Assembly (NCBI GenBank): GCA_017634975.1
Contig: JAGBMJ010000142.1
Location: forward strand, 1 to 54,209
Direction: 5' to 3'
Length of the DNA: 54,209 nucleotides
Source of the DNA: Lachnospiraceae bacterium
Lineage (GTDB): Bacteria; Bacillota; Clostridia; Lachnospirales; Lachnospiraceae
In this document: positions 1 through 9,218 of the stretch, one piece after another
Layout: each line of letters begins with the position of its first letter
How positions within the stretch are numbered: the first letter of the stretch is position 1
Position numbers and translations under genes: made by a program
Notes under the pieces: model-generated
The model's database searches: none
The model's input: only the letters and a program-made list of their open reading frames with translations
What the model was told of the DNA's origin: nothing

Positions 1-1061
1 CGTCTTCCGCCGAGGTACCAACCGGCGAAAAAACCGCTGCCGGCACCTCCCAAACCGCGGAAACAAGCGCTGACGGTATCTCCGGAACTGCAGACACAGG
101 CACTTCCGCAACAGCGGGCGGCACCGTTACCATCGATCTTGGAAATGCATCCGAAGGCAGTCCGGCAACTATAAGCGATCCGGAAGATCTGAGCTTCCTG
201 ACAGAGTTTATCTACGATGCCGGATCCAAAAAAGAATACACCGTGACGGAAACGATCACCACCAAGGCATCGTCTTTTGACCAGATGGAAGAATACGACG
301 AAGCGCATGCGATCCTCCTGAACTTAAACGGCAGCGGCCTGGATATCACCACCGGTGCCGCCGTTTCAAACGAAGCAAAGGAAAACTATATTTCCGAAGC
401 GATCGTAATGGAGGGGAATAAGATCTGCATCACCAAAAGCGGCACCTATATCCTGCGGGGATCCTTAAGCGGCGGGCAGATCTGTTTCCGCGGCAGTACA
501 GACGATAAGGTGCAGCTGGTATTGGACGGTGTGGATCTTTCATGTACGAGCGGCGCCCCCATCTGCTTTGAAAGCGGAGATAAAGCACTCATCACCCTGG
601 CGCAAGGCAGCGTCAATCATGTCAGTGACGGCATTGATTCTCAGGAGAAGGGCTGCATTTTCAGCAAGATCGACTTAACGATCAACGGCAGCGGCAGTCT
701 GGAAGTGACCGGAGTGCGAAACAACGGCATCAGCTGCAAGGATGATCTGAAGATCTTAAACGGCACCATCTCCGTCCAATCCGAAAAGAATGCACTGAAA
801 GGGAACGACAGCGTTGTGATCCTCGGAGGTACGATCACACTTTCCTCAAAAGATGACGGCATCCAGTCGGATAAAAAGGAAGATCCCGAAAAGGGCTTTG
901 TCTACCTTGACGGAGGAACGATCGATATCAAGGCAGACGATGACGGAGTGCAGGCAGTGACGGCACTTGTCGTTCGGGAAGGCACAACCGTTAACATCCG
1001 CTGCTATGATAAAAAGTTTAATTGTGACAATTATGTCGAGGTACCGGACAGCCTGAAATAA
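1..1061 (+). CDS. Carbohydrate-binding domain protein (Cthe_2159-like), 5' partial
   Basis: The reading frame is open from base 3, so the real start lies left of the window; the GTG at 243 is internal. The visible product begins with a Ser/Thr/Ala/Gly-rich stretch of about 65 residues, typical of a surface linker. It continues into a repetitive beta-rich domain with LVLDGVDLSC, ITLAQGSVNHVSDG and repeated short 'GG.I.I.S.DDGIQ' turns. That pattern matches the Cthe_2159 family (PF14262), parallel beta-helix proteins that bind plant polysaccharides such as polygalacturonate or cellulose. An extracellular, substrate-adhesion role is inferred; the signal peptide or anchor is not in view. The C-terminus is simple, with no transmembrane helix, so any anchor must be N-terminal. 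The enzymes elsewhere in the window (GH5, GH31, GH32) fit a fibre-degrading lifestyle but are not adjacent. Confidence 0.8.
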   Translation, partial: SSAEVPTGEKTAAGTSQTAETSADGISGTADTGTSATAGGTVTIDLGNASEGSPATISDPEDLSFLTEFIYDAGSKKEYTVTETITTKASSFDQMEEYDEAHAILLNLNGSGLDITTGAAVSNEAKENYISEAIVMEGNKICITKSGTYILRGSLSGGQICFRGSTDDKVQLVLDGVDLSCTSGAPICFESGDKALITLAQGSVNHVSDGIDSQEKGCIFSKIDLTINGSGSLEVTGVRNNGISCKDDLKILNGTISVQSEKNALKGNDSVVILGGTITLSSKDDGIQSDKKEDPEKGFVYLDGGTIDIKADDDGVQAVTALVVREGTTVNIRCYDKKFNCDNYVEVPDSLK

Positions 1062-1083
1062 ACCGGTATAACGGTCCCGAATC

Positions 1084-1112
1084 TTGATTTTTCCCGATAG
1101 ATATTATATATT
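1084..1112 (+). promoter_or_regulatory. Candidate mutS2 promoter, very close to the start codon
   Basis: TTGATT (1084-1089), a 17-bp spacer and TATATT (1107-1112). The -10 ends only 9 bp before the mutS2 ATG at 1122 and no Shine-Dalgarno sequence precedes that ATG. If this promoter is used, the transcript would start within a few bases of the start codon. Confidence 0.5.
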
Positions 1113-1121
1113 TGAACTGTT

Positions 1122-3533
1122 ATGAACGCAAAAGTATTACATACACTGGAATTTGATAAGATCACTGCGATCCTTTCCGAGCATACAGGCAGTGCGCCGG
1201 CAAAGCGCATGTGCGAAACCCTGCGCCCGTCGCAGAATGCGGAGTGGATCGAGAATGCCCAGGAGCAGACCGCGGCAGCGCTTACACGTTATCTGAAGAG
1301 CGACCGCATCTCCTTCGGGGCTAATTTTGATGTACGCCAGCTGCTCAAAGACGCCGGCATCGGACGTTCCCTTTCGATGGGAGAACTGTTATCCTTATCC
1401 CGCCTGCTGCTCTGCGTGGGTGCATGTGCGGAATACGGTACCGAGACCGGTGCTCCTGTGGAAGAGCCGCAGGACTGCCTGGCCGATTTCTTTCTGCGTC
1501 TGGATCCGCTCACCCAGCTGTCGGGCGAGATCAGCCGCTGTATTCTCTCCGAAGAGGAAATGGCAGACAATGCTTCCAAAGACCTGGCGGAGATCCGCCG
1601 GTCTTTCCAAGTGATCACCGGCCGCATCCACAGCCAGCTGAACCATATGGTAAATCAGTCTCTGCGCAGCTATCTGCAGGATGCCGTGATCACGATGCGC
1701 GGGGACCGTTACTGTATCCCGGTCAAGTCGGAATACAAATCACAGGTACCCGGTATCGTGCATGACCAGTCTTCCACCGGTTCCACCTTTTTTATCGAAC
1801 CGGCAGCGATCGTTGAGCTGAACAACCAGCTCAGCCAGTTAAAGCAAAAAGAACAGGACGAGATCCGGCGTATCCTGGCAGCACTCTCCGCGCACGTAGC
1901 GCAGTACGGTGACATCATCGCCGAAGATCAGAAGACCCTGACCTTACTGGATTTTATCTTTGCAAAAGCCAAGTACGCCTTAAAGATCAATGCCACCAGG
2001 CCGTTGTACAATGCGGAACACCGCATCCGGCTGCGCAAGGCGAGACATCCGCTTCTGGATCCCGCCAAAGCCGTACCGATCGATGTAACGCTTGGCGAAG
2101 ATTATGACCTGCTGGTGATCACCGGTCCCAATACCGGCGGTAAGACGGTTTCCCTGAAGACTGTCGGATTACTGACTTTAATGGGGCAGGCCGGACTGCA
2201 TATCCCGGCTCTGGATCGTTCGGAGCTGTCCTTATTTTCGGAAGTGTTTGCGGATATCGGAGATGAACAGAGCATTGAGCAGAGCCTGTCCACCTTCTCT
2301 TCCCATATGACTTCCATCGTACAGATCCTGAAAAAGGCGGATGCAGACAGTCTGTGTCTTTTTGACGAACTCGGTGCCGGTACCGATCCTACCGAAGGAG
2401 CGGCCCTGGCGACCGCGATCCTAAACCACCTGCACACCCGGGGGATCCGCACGATGGCGACCACCCACTACAGTGAGTTAAAGATTTACGCTTTATCCAC
2501 GGAAGGAGTGGAAAATGCCAGCTGTGAATTTGATGTAGAGACCTTAAGTCCCACGTACCGACTGCTCACCGGTATTCCAGGTAAGAGTAATGCATTTGCG
2601 ATCTCCAGGAAACTCGGGCTGTCCGATGACATCATCGAGGCTGCCGGTAGCTATGTGAGCAGCGAATCCGAAAGCTTTGAAAACGTGATCGCCGATCTGG
2701 AACACAAACGCATCCAGCTGGAAAAAGAGCGTGAAGCGTTTGACGAACAGAAGAAAGATCTGGAAAACCGCTTAAAAGACGTGGAAGTACGCGAAGATAA
2801 ACTGCAGAACCAGCGCGAACAGATCTTAAAGGATGCGCGTGAGGAAGCGAAAGATATCCTGCAGGATGCCAAGGATGTGGCAGACGAGACCATCCGTGTC
2901 TTTAACCAACAGGGCAGCCAGATGAAGATCCAGACCATGGAGAAGAAACGCCAGAACGTACGTGAATGGCTCTCCAAGCAGGACGAAGCGATCTACCGCG
3001 AGGCAATGCAGAACAGCAAAAAGAAGAAACCGGAAGAAGCAAATATTCCGAAGATCCTGACGGAAAAGGAAGCTACCCCGGGCACTCCGGTGCACATCAT
3101 CTCCATGCAGGTAGACGGTGTGATCCTCACAGCTCCCGATAAACATGGCAATGTACAGGTACAGTGCGGTATCATGCGGAGCAAGGTGCGTCTGGGGGAT
3201 CTGACCCGTGCACAGGCAAAGCCCGAAAGCACTGCCAAAAAGACCGGCTCCGTAAAAACCGGCAAGCTGGATCTGAGCAAAGCATCCCACGTATCCGCTG
3301 AGATCAATGTGATCGGCTCTACCGTGGATGACGCAGTTGCCCGGATCGATAAATATCTGGACGACGCCTATATGACGCATATGGAAAGAGTACGTATCGT
3401 ACATGGCAAGGGCACCGGTGCCCTGCGAAAAGGTATTCACGATTACCTGCGCGGCAATCCGGTCGTAAAGAGTTTTGCGCTGGCAGCGCACGGAGAAGGT
3501 GATGCCGGTGTCACGGTTGTGGAATTTCGGTAA
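1122..3533 (+). CDS. mutS2: Endonuclease MutS2 (MutS-family ATPase with Smr nuclease domain)
   Basis: An 803-residue protein of normal length for MutS2. The N-terminus (NAKVLHTLEFDKI) is the usual MutS2 beginning and supports the ATG chosen. Visible motifs are Walker A GPNTGGKT at residues 335-342, Walker B SLCLFDELGAGTDPTEG, a long charged coiled coil (about 525-640), and a C-terminal Smr domain with the conserved HGKGTGALR. MutS2 lacks the mismatch-recognition domain of MutS. Known members suppress homologous recombination or act on collided ribosomes; which applies here cannot be told from sequence. The two-component pair follows 24 bp later and could be cotranscribed. Confidence 0.97.
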   Translation: MNAKVLHTLEFDKITAILSEHTGSAPAKRMCETLRPSQNAEWIENAQEQTAAALTRYLKSDRISFGANFDVRQLLKDAGIGRSLSMGELLSLSRLLLCVGACAEYGTETGAPVEEPQDCLADFFLRLDPLTQLSGEISRCILSEEEMADNASKDLAEIRRSFQVITGRIHSQLNHMVNQSLRSYLQDAVITMRGDRYCIPVKSEYKSQVPGIVHDQSSTGSTFFIEPAAIVELNNQLSQLKQKEQDEIRRILAALSAHVAQYGDIIAEDQKTLTLLDFIFAKAKYALKINATRPLYNAEHRIRLRKARHPLLDPAKAVPIDVTLGEDYDLLVITGPNTGGKTVSLKTVGLLTLMGQAGLHIPALDRSELSLFSEVFADIGDEQSIEQSLSTFSSHMTSIVQILKKADADSLCLFDELGAGTDPTEGAALATAILNHLHTRGIRTMATTHYSELKIYALSTEGVENASCEFDVETLSPTYRLLTGIPGKSNAFAISRKLGLSDDIIEAAGSYVSSESESFENVIADLEHKRIQLEKEREAFDEQKKDLENRLKDVEVREDKLQNQREQILKDAREEAKDILQDAKDVADETIRVFNQQGSQMKIQTMEKKRQNVREWLSKQDEAIYREAMQNSKKKKPEEANIPKILTEKEATPGTPVHIISMQVDGVILTAPDKHGNVQVQCGIMRSKVRLGDLTRAQAKPESTAKKTGSVKTGKLDLSKASHVSAEINVIGSTVDDAVARIDKYLDDAYMTHMERVRIVHGKGTGALRKGIHDYLRGNPVVKSFALAAHGEGDAGVTVVEFR

Positions 3534-3557
3534 CAATTCAGGGAAGGAAGGTAATCC

Positions 3558-4262
3558 ATGGCAGAAAAACAACGCATTCTGATCGTAGATGATGACGAAA
3601 ACATTGCTGAGCTGATCAGCCTGTATCTGACCAAAGAGTGTTTTGAAACCCGGATCGTCGGGGACGGTGAATCCGCACTGACTGCTGTCAAAGAATTTAA
3701 CCCGAACCTGATCCTGCTGGATCTGATGCTGCCGGGGATCGATGGTTATCAGGTCTGCCGGGAAGTGCGCAAAGATGAACTGCAGGTACCGATCATCATG
3801 CTTTCCGCCAAAGGCGAGGTCTTTGACAAAGTGCTCGGTCTGGAACTGGGTGCGGATGACTATATGGAAAAACCTTTTGATTCCAAGGAGCTGGTCGCCC
3901 GTGTCAAAGCGGTGCTGCGCCGCTACAAGCCGGTCGTTGCCGAAGCACCCCAGCCGGAACCGGAAAATGAGGTACGGCTGACGGATCTGATCATCAACCG
4001 CTCCAACTACAGTGTCACCTACAAAGGGCGGCGTGTGGAAATGCCTCCGAAGGAACTGGAACTGCTGTACTTTCTGGCATCCCAGCCGAATCATGTCTAC
4101 TCCCGCGAACAGCTGCTGGACCAGATCTGGGGGTACGAATATGTCGGAGACACCCGTACCGTGGACGTGCACATCAAACGTATCCGTGAAAAGATCGGAG
4201 ACCATGATCATTGGAAGATCACCACGATCTGGGGCGTCGGCTACAAATTTGAACTGATGTGA
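3558..4262 (+). CDS. OmpR/PhoB-family response regulator
   Basis: 234 residues with an N-terminal receiver domain and a C-terminal winged-helix DNA-binding domain. Receiver landmarks are the acidic cluster D11-D13, the predicted phospho-acceptor D55 in LILLDLMLPG, S83 and the conserved K105 in DYMEKPF. The effector domain shows the typical trans-activation-loop region (EQLLDQIWGYEYVGDTRTVDVH) and recognition helix. The start has a good ribosome site (GGAAGG). The cognate histidine kinase begins 14 bp downstream, so the two form an operon. The regulon cannot be inferred from this window. Confidence 0.95.
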   Translation: MAEKQRILIVDDDENIAELISLYLTKECFETRIVGDGESALTAVKEFNPNLILLDLMLPGIDGYQVCREVRKDELQVPIIMLSAKGEVFDKVLGLELGADDYMEKPFDSKELVARVKAVLRRYKPVVAEAPQPEPENEVRLTDLIINRSNYSVTYKGRRVEMPPKELELLYFLASQPNHVYSREQLLDQIWGYEYVGDTRTVDVHIKRIREKIGDHDHWKITTIWGVGYKFELM

Positions 4263-4276
4263 CCGATTGATTTCCT

Positions 4277-5713
4277 ATGAAAAAAACGCTTTATATCAAG
4301 CTATTAATCGCATATCTGATCTTTGCCGTCTTCGGCTTCATCATTGTAGCTACATTCATGCAGCAGATGACCATCAACCAGCTGCGAAAGAATAAAGCCG
4401 AAGAACTTTATCGTACCGCATCATGGCTGTCGGAGAACGATGCCCTGATGCTTTATAAAAATGAGATCTCCCTGAACAGTATGAAAGCCGTTCTGGATCA
4501 GACTTCCGCCGTACAGCAGACCCGGATCCAGATCCTCAACCCTTCCGGTCTGGTCATGGTCGATTCGGGTATGCCGGTGGATCTGAAGAACACCGTTACC
4601 ATCGAGGGCTTTGATATTACCGCCCTTTCAGGTTCTTTCTACAGCGTAAGTACCTTTTACCATTTATTCGAAACCGAACATCTTTCCGTGGCAGCGCCGA
4701 TCACTCTCGGCTATGCCGTGCGCGGTTATGTGGTGATACACTATGATATGGCACATCTGCAGGATGCGGCAGATCACCTGCTGGATATCGACTATATCAT
4801 GCTCATCATCCTCTTTTTGCTTTCCCTGATCATCCTGATCTTCTTCACGGAACTGGTGTATATTCCGCTGCGCCGCATCATTGATGCCACAGAGCAATAT
4901 GCCGCCGGCAACCTGCGCTACGAGATCAATGTGGAAAGCGATGACGAGATCGGTTATCTCGCTGCCTCCCTGGCATATATGGCACAGGAACTCGCCCGTG
5001 GCGAAGACAACCAGAAGCACATCGTTGCAAATGTCTCCCACGACTTCCGCTCACCGCTGACTTCCATCAACGGCTTCCTGAAAGCCATGCAGGACGGAAC
5101 CATCCCGCCCGAGATGTATCCCAAATACATTGACATCGTTTTGAACGAGACGGATCGCCTGATCAAACTGACCAACAACCTGCTCACATTAAACAACTTG
5201 AATACCCAGGGTATGCTGCTCGAGAAAACGGATTTTGACATCAATATGGTCATCCGCCGTACCGCAGCTACCTTTGAAGGCAGCTGCCGCGAAAAGAAGA
5301 TCGCCATCGAGCTGTCCTTAACCGGCGACGAACTGTACGTTACCGCCGACCTCACACGCATCCAGCAGGTACTCTATAACCTGATCGACAATGCCGTAAA
5401 ATTCAGCCACAAGAACTCGGTGATCAAAGTAGAAACTACGGAGAAACACAACAAGGTATTCGTATCCGTCAAAGACAGCGGAATCGGCATCCCGAAAGAT
5501 AGCGTCCCTTATGTCTTTGACCGTTTCTACAAATCCGACCTTTCCCGCGGTAAGGACAAAAAAGGGACAGGCCTCGGCCTGTCCATTACCCGTGAAATCA
5601 TCCGTGCCCATGGAGAAAATATCAATGTCATTTCCACCGAAGGTGTGGGCACGGAATTCATTTTTTCACTCCCGCTCTCCGATAAGGATCCGGAGGATAC
5701 GGTGGTTGATTAA
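4277..5713 (+). CDS. Membrane sensor histidine kinase
   Basis: 478 residues. Two transmembrane segments (about 7-29 and 173-192) bracket an extracytoplasmic sensor of about 140 residues, with no recognisable ligand signature. A HAMP linker (about 192-244) leads to the HisKA dimerisation domain with H255 in ANVSHDFRSPLTSINGF, then the HATPase domain with N-box NLIDNAVKFS, G1 DSGIGIP and G2 GTGLGLSITREI. All catalytic boxes are intact. It presumably phosphorylates the response regulator encoded just upstream. The start lacks a clear Shine-Dalgarno site, so translation may be coupled to the upstream gene, whose stop is 14 bp away. Confidence 0.95.
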   Translation: MKKTLYIKLLIAYLIFAVFGFIIVATFMQQMTINQLRKNKAEELYRTASWLSENDALMLYKNEISLNSMKAVLDQTSAVQQTRIQILNPSGLVMVDSGMPVDLKNTVTIEGFDITALSGSFYSVSTFYHLFETEHLSVAAPITLGYAVRGYVVIHYDMAHLQDAADHLLDIDYIMLIILFLLSLIILIFFTELVYIPLRRIIDATEQYAAGNLRYEINVESDDEIGYLAASLAYMAQELARGEDNQKHIVANVSHDFRSPLTSINGFLKAMQDGTIPPEMYPKYIDIVLNETDRLIKLTNNLLTLNNLNTQGMLLEKTDFDINMVIRRTAATFEGSCREKKIAIELSLTGDELYVTADLTRIQQVLYNLIDNAVKFSHKNSVIKVETTEKHNKVFVSVKDSGIGIPKDSVPYVFDRFYKSDLSRGKDKKGTGLGLSITREIIRAHGENINVISTEGVGTEFIFSLPLSDKDPEDTVVD

Positions 5714-5718
5714 TCCTG

Positions 5719-5847
5719 CCCCCAAGCTTTGCTTGGGGGAGCCCGCGCCGGCTATCGGGATTTCTTCGAAATCCTTGTCGCACCCGCTGCGCGGGTTTGG
5801 AACTTAGAGGCGCTTCAAGGCTTCGCCCATAGGCGAAGCTTCCTTTT
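5719..5847. repeat. Cluster of short perfect hairpins between convergent genes
   Basis: About 150 bp separating the histidine kinase and the GLUG protein holds several perfect stem-loops in a row: CCCCCAAG/CTTGGGGG (5719-5739), GGATTT/AAATCC (about 5758-5774), ACCCGC/GCGGGT, and GCTTCGCC/GGCGAAGC. None has a long U-tract, though one is followed by a short T stretch. It probably serves as a bidirectional transcription end, but the density of stems is more than a simple terminator needs. Confidence 0.6.
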
Positions 5848-5870
5848 TACCCCCCAAGCTTCGCTTTCTT

Positions 5871-8800
5871 CTATTTCTTCTTTTTACCTATCTTCCGCAC
5901 GATCGCAAACAGCAGGATCACGAGAGCCACACCGCTGGCAATGCCGGCAATGAGCAGCGTCTTATCCTCTTTTACCGCGATGCAGTAGATCCCTTCCAGC
6001 CCCTGCATCTCCACCTGCACATAAGAGCCGCGGTCCAGGTATTCCATCTCATTCCATTGATTTCCGTCATAGCGCCACACACTGATCTTCTGCATTCCGT
6101 ACGGGTTATACAGACGCAGTGCAAAGCTTTCGCCTGCATCCTTTCCACTGTTCTCGATCTGCACAGAGTAGCATACATGCCCCATATAGCCGCTGTTTTG
6201 GAATACCGGCTCGGCCGTCATGGAAGCGGTCAGTCTTGCTTCGCTGTTAAAATCATTATCGATCAGCGCCAGCTGCTTTCCGCTCTGCGGATCGCAGACC
6301 ACACTCTCGATCACACGCACGCTGTCCACGTATTCCCCGGTGATCACCATATTCCCCATGATCTCTCCGTCTCCGATCTCCGGCCATTTCCCGTAGCTTC
6401 CTTCCTGCGCGGGGATCTCCGGAAATACAATCGTCGAATACGGGTCTCCGTAATTCACCCGCTGGGTACCCAGATATCTGTCTCCCGCACGGAAAGTCAC
6501 TGTCAGGTAATGAAATGCGATCGGTGTACCGGGACTCGCCAGCAATTCCTGATAGCCCATCGGCTCCGCCGCATCCCGATAGCTGATACGGTCAATACCA
6601 TAGAGCACTTCACTCACGTAATGATTGTCGGATAACTGATCCAGCCGCAAAAGCTGTGTGTCCTCATCGATCGCGATCTGCCCGGCGATCGCACCTCTCC
6701 GGCCGGTACAGTCCGTAATGGTCGGCATCGCATAACATCCGGTGATCGTAACACCGCTGCCGGCGATGCCGCCCACGTTATCGCCGCCGGCTAAGCTACA
6801 CAGCACATAACTGTCGCGGATGATCGCCAGAGACTGCCCGGCCACACCGCCCACGTACCCGCCTTCCGTACTTTCTACGGCACCGTATACATAGGCATTA
6901 CTGACCACACCGTTTTTCATAAAGCCCACGATGCCACCCGCACCATCATTCTTCACCGTCACATAACCGCGGTTGGTGCAGTTGTATACAATATTCCGGG
7001 AAGTATATCTTCCGCCGATCGACAGCTGCACACTGCCTGCCGCACTGCCTTCCGGATCCTCCTCATCGATCGCCATCGAACCGGTGATACCGCCGACATT
7101 CACATCCCCGCGGACCACACCGTAATTGATGCTGCCGGCTGCTTTTCCCAGCGTCGCATGCTCGATGTCACCATCCGAAATATCCGCATATATGTAATCA
7201 TGATCATCTTCCCGGATCCCGTCGATCCTCTCATTTAACTTATAGTAGATATCATTGTAGATCTGATTGATCTGGTCGTTGATCGCGCGGATCTGGCTGT
7301 TCACATCTTCACCATAATCCTGTGCATGATCCCCCAGCCGCGTCATGACCGCAGACATACTGTCCATCTGCTCCTGAATGGTATCGACGTTTTTATCCCA
7401 TTCCCCATCCACTTTGATCATCTGCAGATCATCCTGTGCATTCAGATAGTCCGTAATATCATTCATCGCATTTTGTGCTTCCTGCAGGGACTCCATTCCG
7501 TCTTCCATCTCCTGCAAGGATGTCCCCAGCCGCTGTCTGGTCTCTTCGATATCCTTCCCCGTATTGGAAGCCGTCCGGTGCAGGATCGTATCATACATCT
7601 GATACAGGCTTTCCATGGATGTTTTCATCTCCGACGAAGCCCGTTTGATTTCCTTCACGGCTTCCACCGCCTGCTCAGCCCTGCTTTTCGTTTCCGCGAT
7701 CAGCTCCACCGGCGGCTGCAGACCTTCCTCCCGGATCTGATGTATCGTATTTTCCGATGCCAGCTTCCGAAGCAGCGCGATATTATCATCGATGCTCTGT
7801 GTATCCGCCTCTATCGTCTGCGTATACTGCTCCAGCCTCTGCCGTTCTTCCTCCGTGATATTCCTGCCCGCATACAGATCGTCGTTCAGCTTCTGCAGCT
7901 GCTCTGCCATACGCAAAGCATTTTCACTTGCATCCGTCATATGCTCCGTCACTCCGGGCATCATTTCCAGCACGTGGGATACCCTGTCTCCGACATCCCC
8001 TGCCAGATCCGCATTTTCATTGACGTAGTCCGCTGCCTGATCCGCCATCACGTCTCCGGTATCCACAGCGGTATCCGCATATCCCATCAGCGCATCCAGA
8101 TCCGATCTCACCTCTGCATTATCGCTGTCCATGATACGCGTCAGCTGACCGATCATATCATGCAGTTCATTCACATCATTATGTATGGAATCCTCTTCAT
8201 TCAGCTCCAGGTACGGTTCCATCTGCCCTACGATGCCGCCGATATCCTTCCGTCCCAGTACCGTTCCACGATTGGAGCAGTTGGTCAGCAGACCGGTCTG
8301 TCTGCCGAGGATACCGCCGATATTATATCCGGCGTGCTCATATCCGATCGTTCCGTCATTGGTACAGCTGATCACGGCACCTTTGGAATACCCCGCGATC
8401 CCGCCGGTGTCGATGCCACTCTGCCGCCGCAGATCCGTCACATCCGTACCGTTTTCGGTCAGATCCTGCAGCAGATCCGTACTCATCTCATCTTCCTCGG
8501 TGATCCACTCCGCACTGTCATTCAGATTTCCGGTATTTCCGCAGCCATAGATCATCCCGTAATTCTTACCGCTGATCCCGCCGGTAAAATAATACCCGGA
8601 CAGATTGCCGTTATTGACACATTTTCGGATCTCACCGTCAGCCGTATTGACCCCGGCAATACCTCCGGTCTCACTCTTTCCGTAGATATGCCCGTCAAAG
8701 CTGCAGTCCAGGATGGTTCCGGAATTGATCCCGCACACACCACCGGTCACCTGCTGTTTTCCCTGCGCACGGATGGTACCGTCGATGTGCAGGTTTTCGA

Positions 8801-9218
8801 TCACCGCACCTTCCCCGACGTAGCGGAAAAAGCCTGTCACATAACCGTCTCCGCCGTAGTTTACGCCATATACCGTATGACCGTTTCCGTCAAAATGTCC
8901 GCAGAATATGGGGATCGTGGTAAATCCGCTGCCACCGAGCCGGATGTCCTCCATCAATACCACATCTTTGTCTGCCGAGAAACTGTCGATATGACACTGC
9001 TCCGCCAGAGCGATCAGGTCTTCCGCCGTTTTGATCTCGATCCGTTCTCTCGCTTCCTCCCCGGTATCGCCTGTACCCTCCGGAAGTGTTCCCTCATCTC
9101 CGGGTTCATAGCATACCGGACCGCAGGTATATCCTGCGGTTACATTCGCTGCATTTCCAAACAGCATTCCGGTCGCCGTCATAACAGAGAGCATTCGGTA
9201 TAATAATCGGTTACGCAT
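5871..9218 (-). CDS. Surface protein with GLUG-type beta-helix repeats, central coiled coil and C-terminal membrane anchor
   Basis: 1115 residues. An N-terminal signal sequence precedes GLUG-like repeats (GGIAGVN, GGISGKN, GGIAGYS, GGILGRQ, GGIVGQM) at about residues 60-340. A long alpha-helical coiled-coil region rich in Glu, Gln, Asp and Met follows (about 340-680), then a second GLUG block (GGITGSM, GGIVGFM, GGVAGQS, GGIAGSG; about 690-860), a beta-rich region, and a final hydrophobic helix (about 1087-1108) with a KKKK tail. No LPXTG motif is seen; anchoring is by the C-terminal helix. Its start overlaps the stop of the MMPL transporter gene by 8 bp, implying translational coupling and a joint function. 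It could be an extracytoplasmic partner or adhesin of the transporter; that is inference. Confidence 0.75.
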   Translation of the reverse strand: MRNRLLYRMLSVMTATGMLFGNAANVTAGYTCGPVCYEPGDEGTLPEGTGDTGEEARERIEIKTAEDLIALAEQCHIDSFSADKDVVLMEDIRLGGSGFTTIPIFCGHFDGNGHTVYGVNYGGDGYVTGFFRYVGEGAVIENLHIDGTIRAQGKQQVTGGVCGINSGTILDCSFDGHIYGKSETGGIAGVNTADGEIRKCVNNGNLSGYYFTGGISGKNYGMIYGCGNTGNLNDSAEWITEEDEMSTDLLQDLTENGTDVTDLRRQSGIDTGGIAGYSKGAVISCTNDGTIGYEHAGYNIGGILGRQTGLLTNCSNRGTVLGRKDIGGIVGQMEPYLELNEEDSIHNDVNELHDMIGQLTRIMDSDNAEVRSDLDALMGYADTAVDTGDVMADQAADYVNENADLAGDVGDRVSHVLEMMPGVTEHMTDASENALRMAEQLQKLNDDLYAGRNITEEERQRLEQYTQTIEADTQSIDDNIALLRKLASENTIHQIREEGLQPPVELIAETKSRAEQAVEAVKEIKRASSEMKTSMESLYQMYDTILHRTASNTGKDIEETRQRLGTSLQEMEDGMESLQEAQNAMNDITDYLNAQDDLQMIKVDGEWDKNVDTIQEQMDSMSAVMTRLGDHAQDYGEDVNSQIRAINDQINQIYNDIYYKLNERIDGIREDDHDYIYADISDGDIEHATLGKAAGSINYGVVRGDVNVGGITGSMAIDEEDPEGSAAGSVQLSIGGRYTSRNIVYNCTNRGYVTVKNDGAGGIVGFMKNGVVSNAYVYGAVESTEGGYVGGVAGQSLAIIRDSYVLCSLAGGDNVGGIAGSGVTITGCYAMPTITDCTGRRGAIAGQIAIDEDTQLLRLDQLSDNHYVSEVLYGIDRISYRDAAEPMGYQELLASPGTPIAFHYLTVTFRAGDRYLGTQRVNYGDPYSTIVFPEIPAQEGSYGKWPEIGDGEIMGNMVITGEYVDSVRVIESVVCDPQSGKQLALIDNDFNSEARLTASMTAEPVFQNSGYMGHVCYSVQIENSGKDAGESFALRLYNPYGMQKISVWRYDGNQWNEMEYLDRGSYVQVEMQGLEGIYCIAVKEDKTLLIAGIASGVALVILLFAIVRKIGKKKK

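Noticed and set aside
2826-4211. 461-codon open frame on the minus strand
   Set aside because: Shadow of mutS2 and the response regulator, no family features.
7326-9203. 625-codon open frame on the plus strand
   Set aside because: Antisense to the GLUG protein, no ribosome site, His/Ile/Arg-rich nonsense composition.
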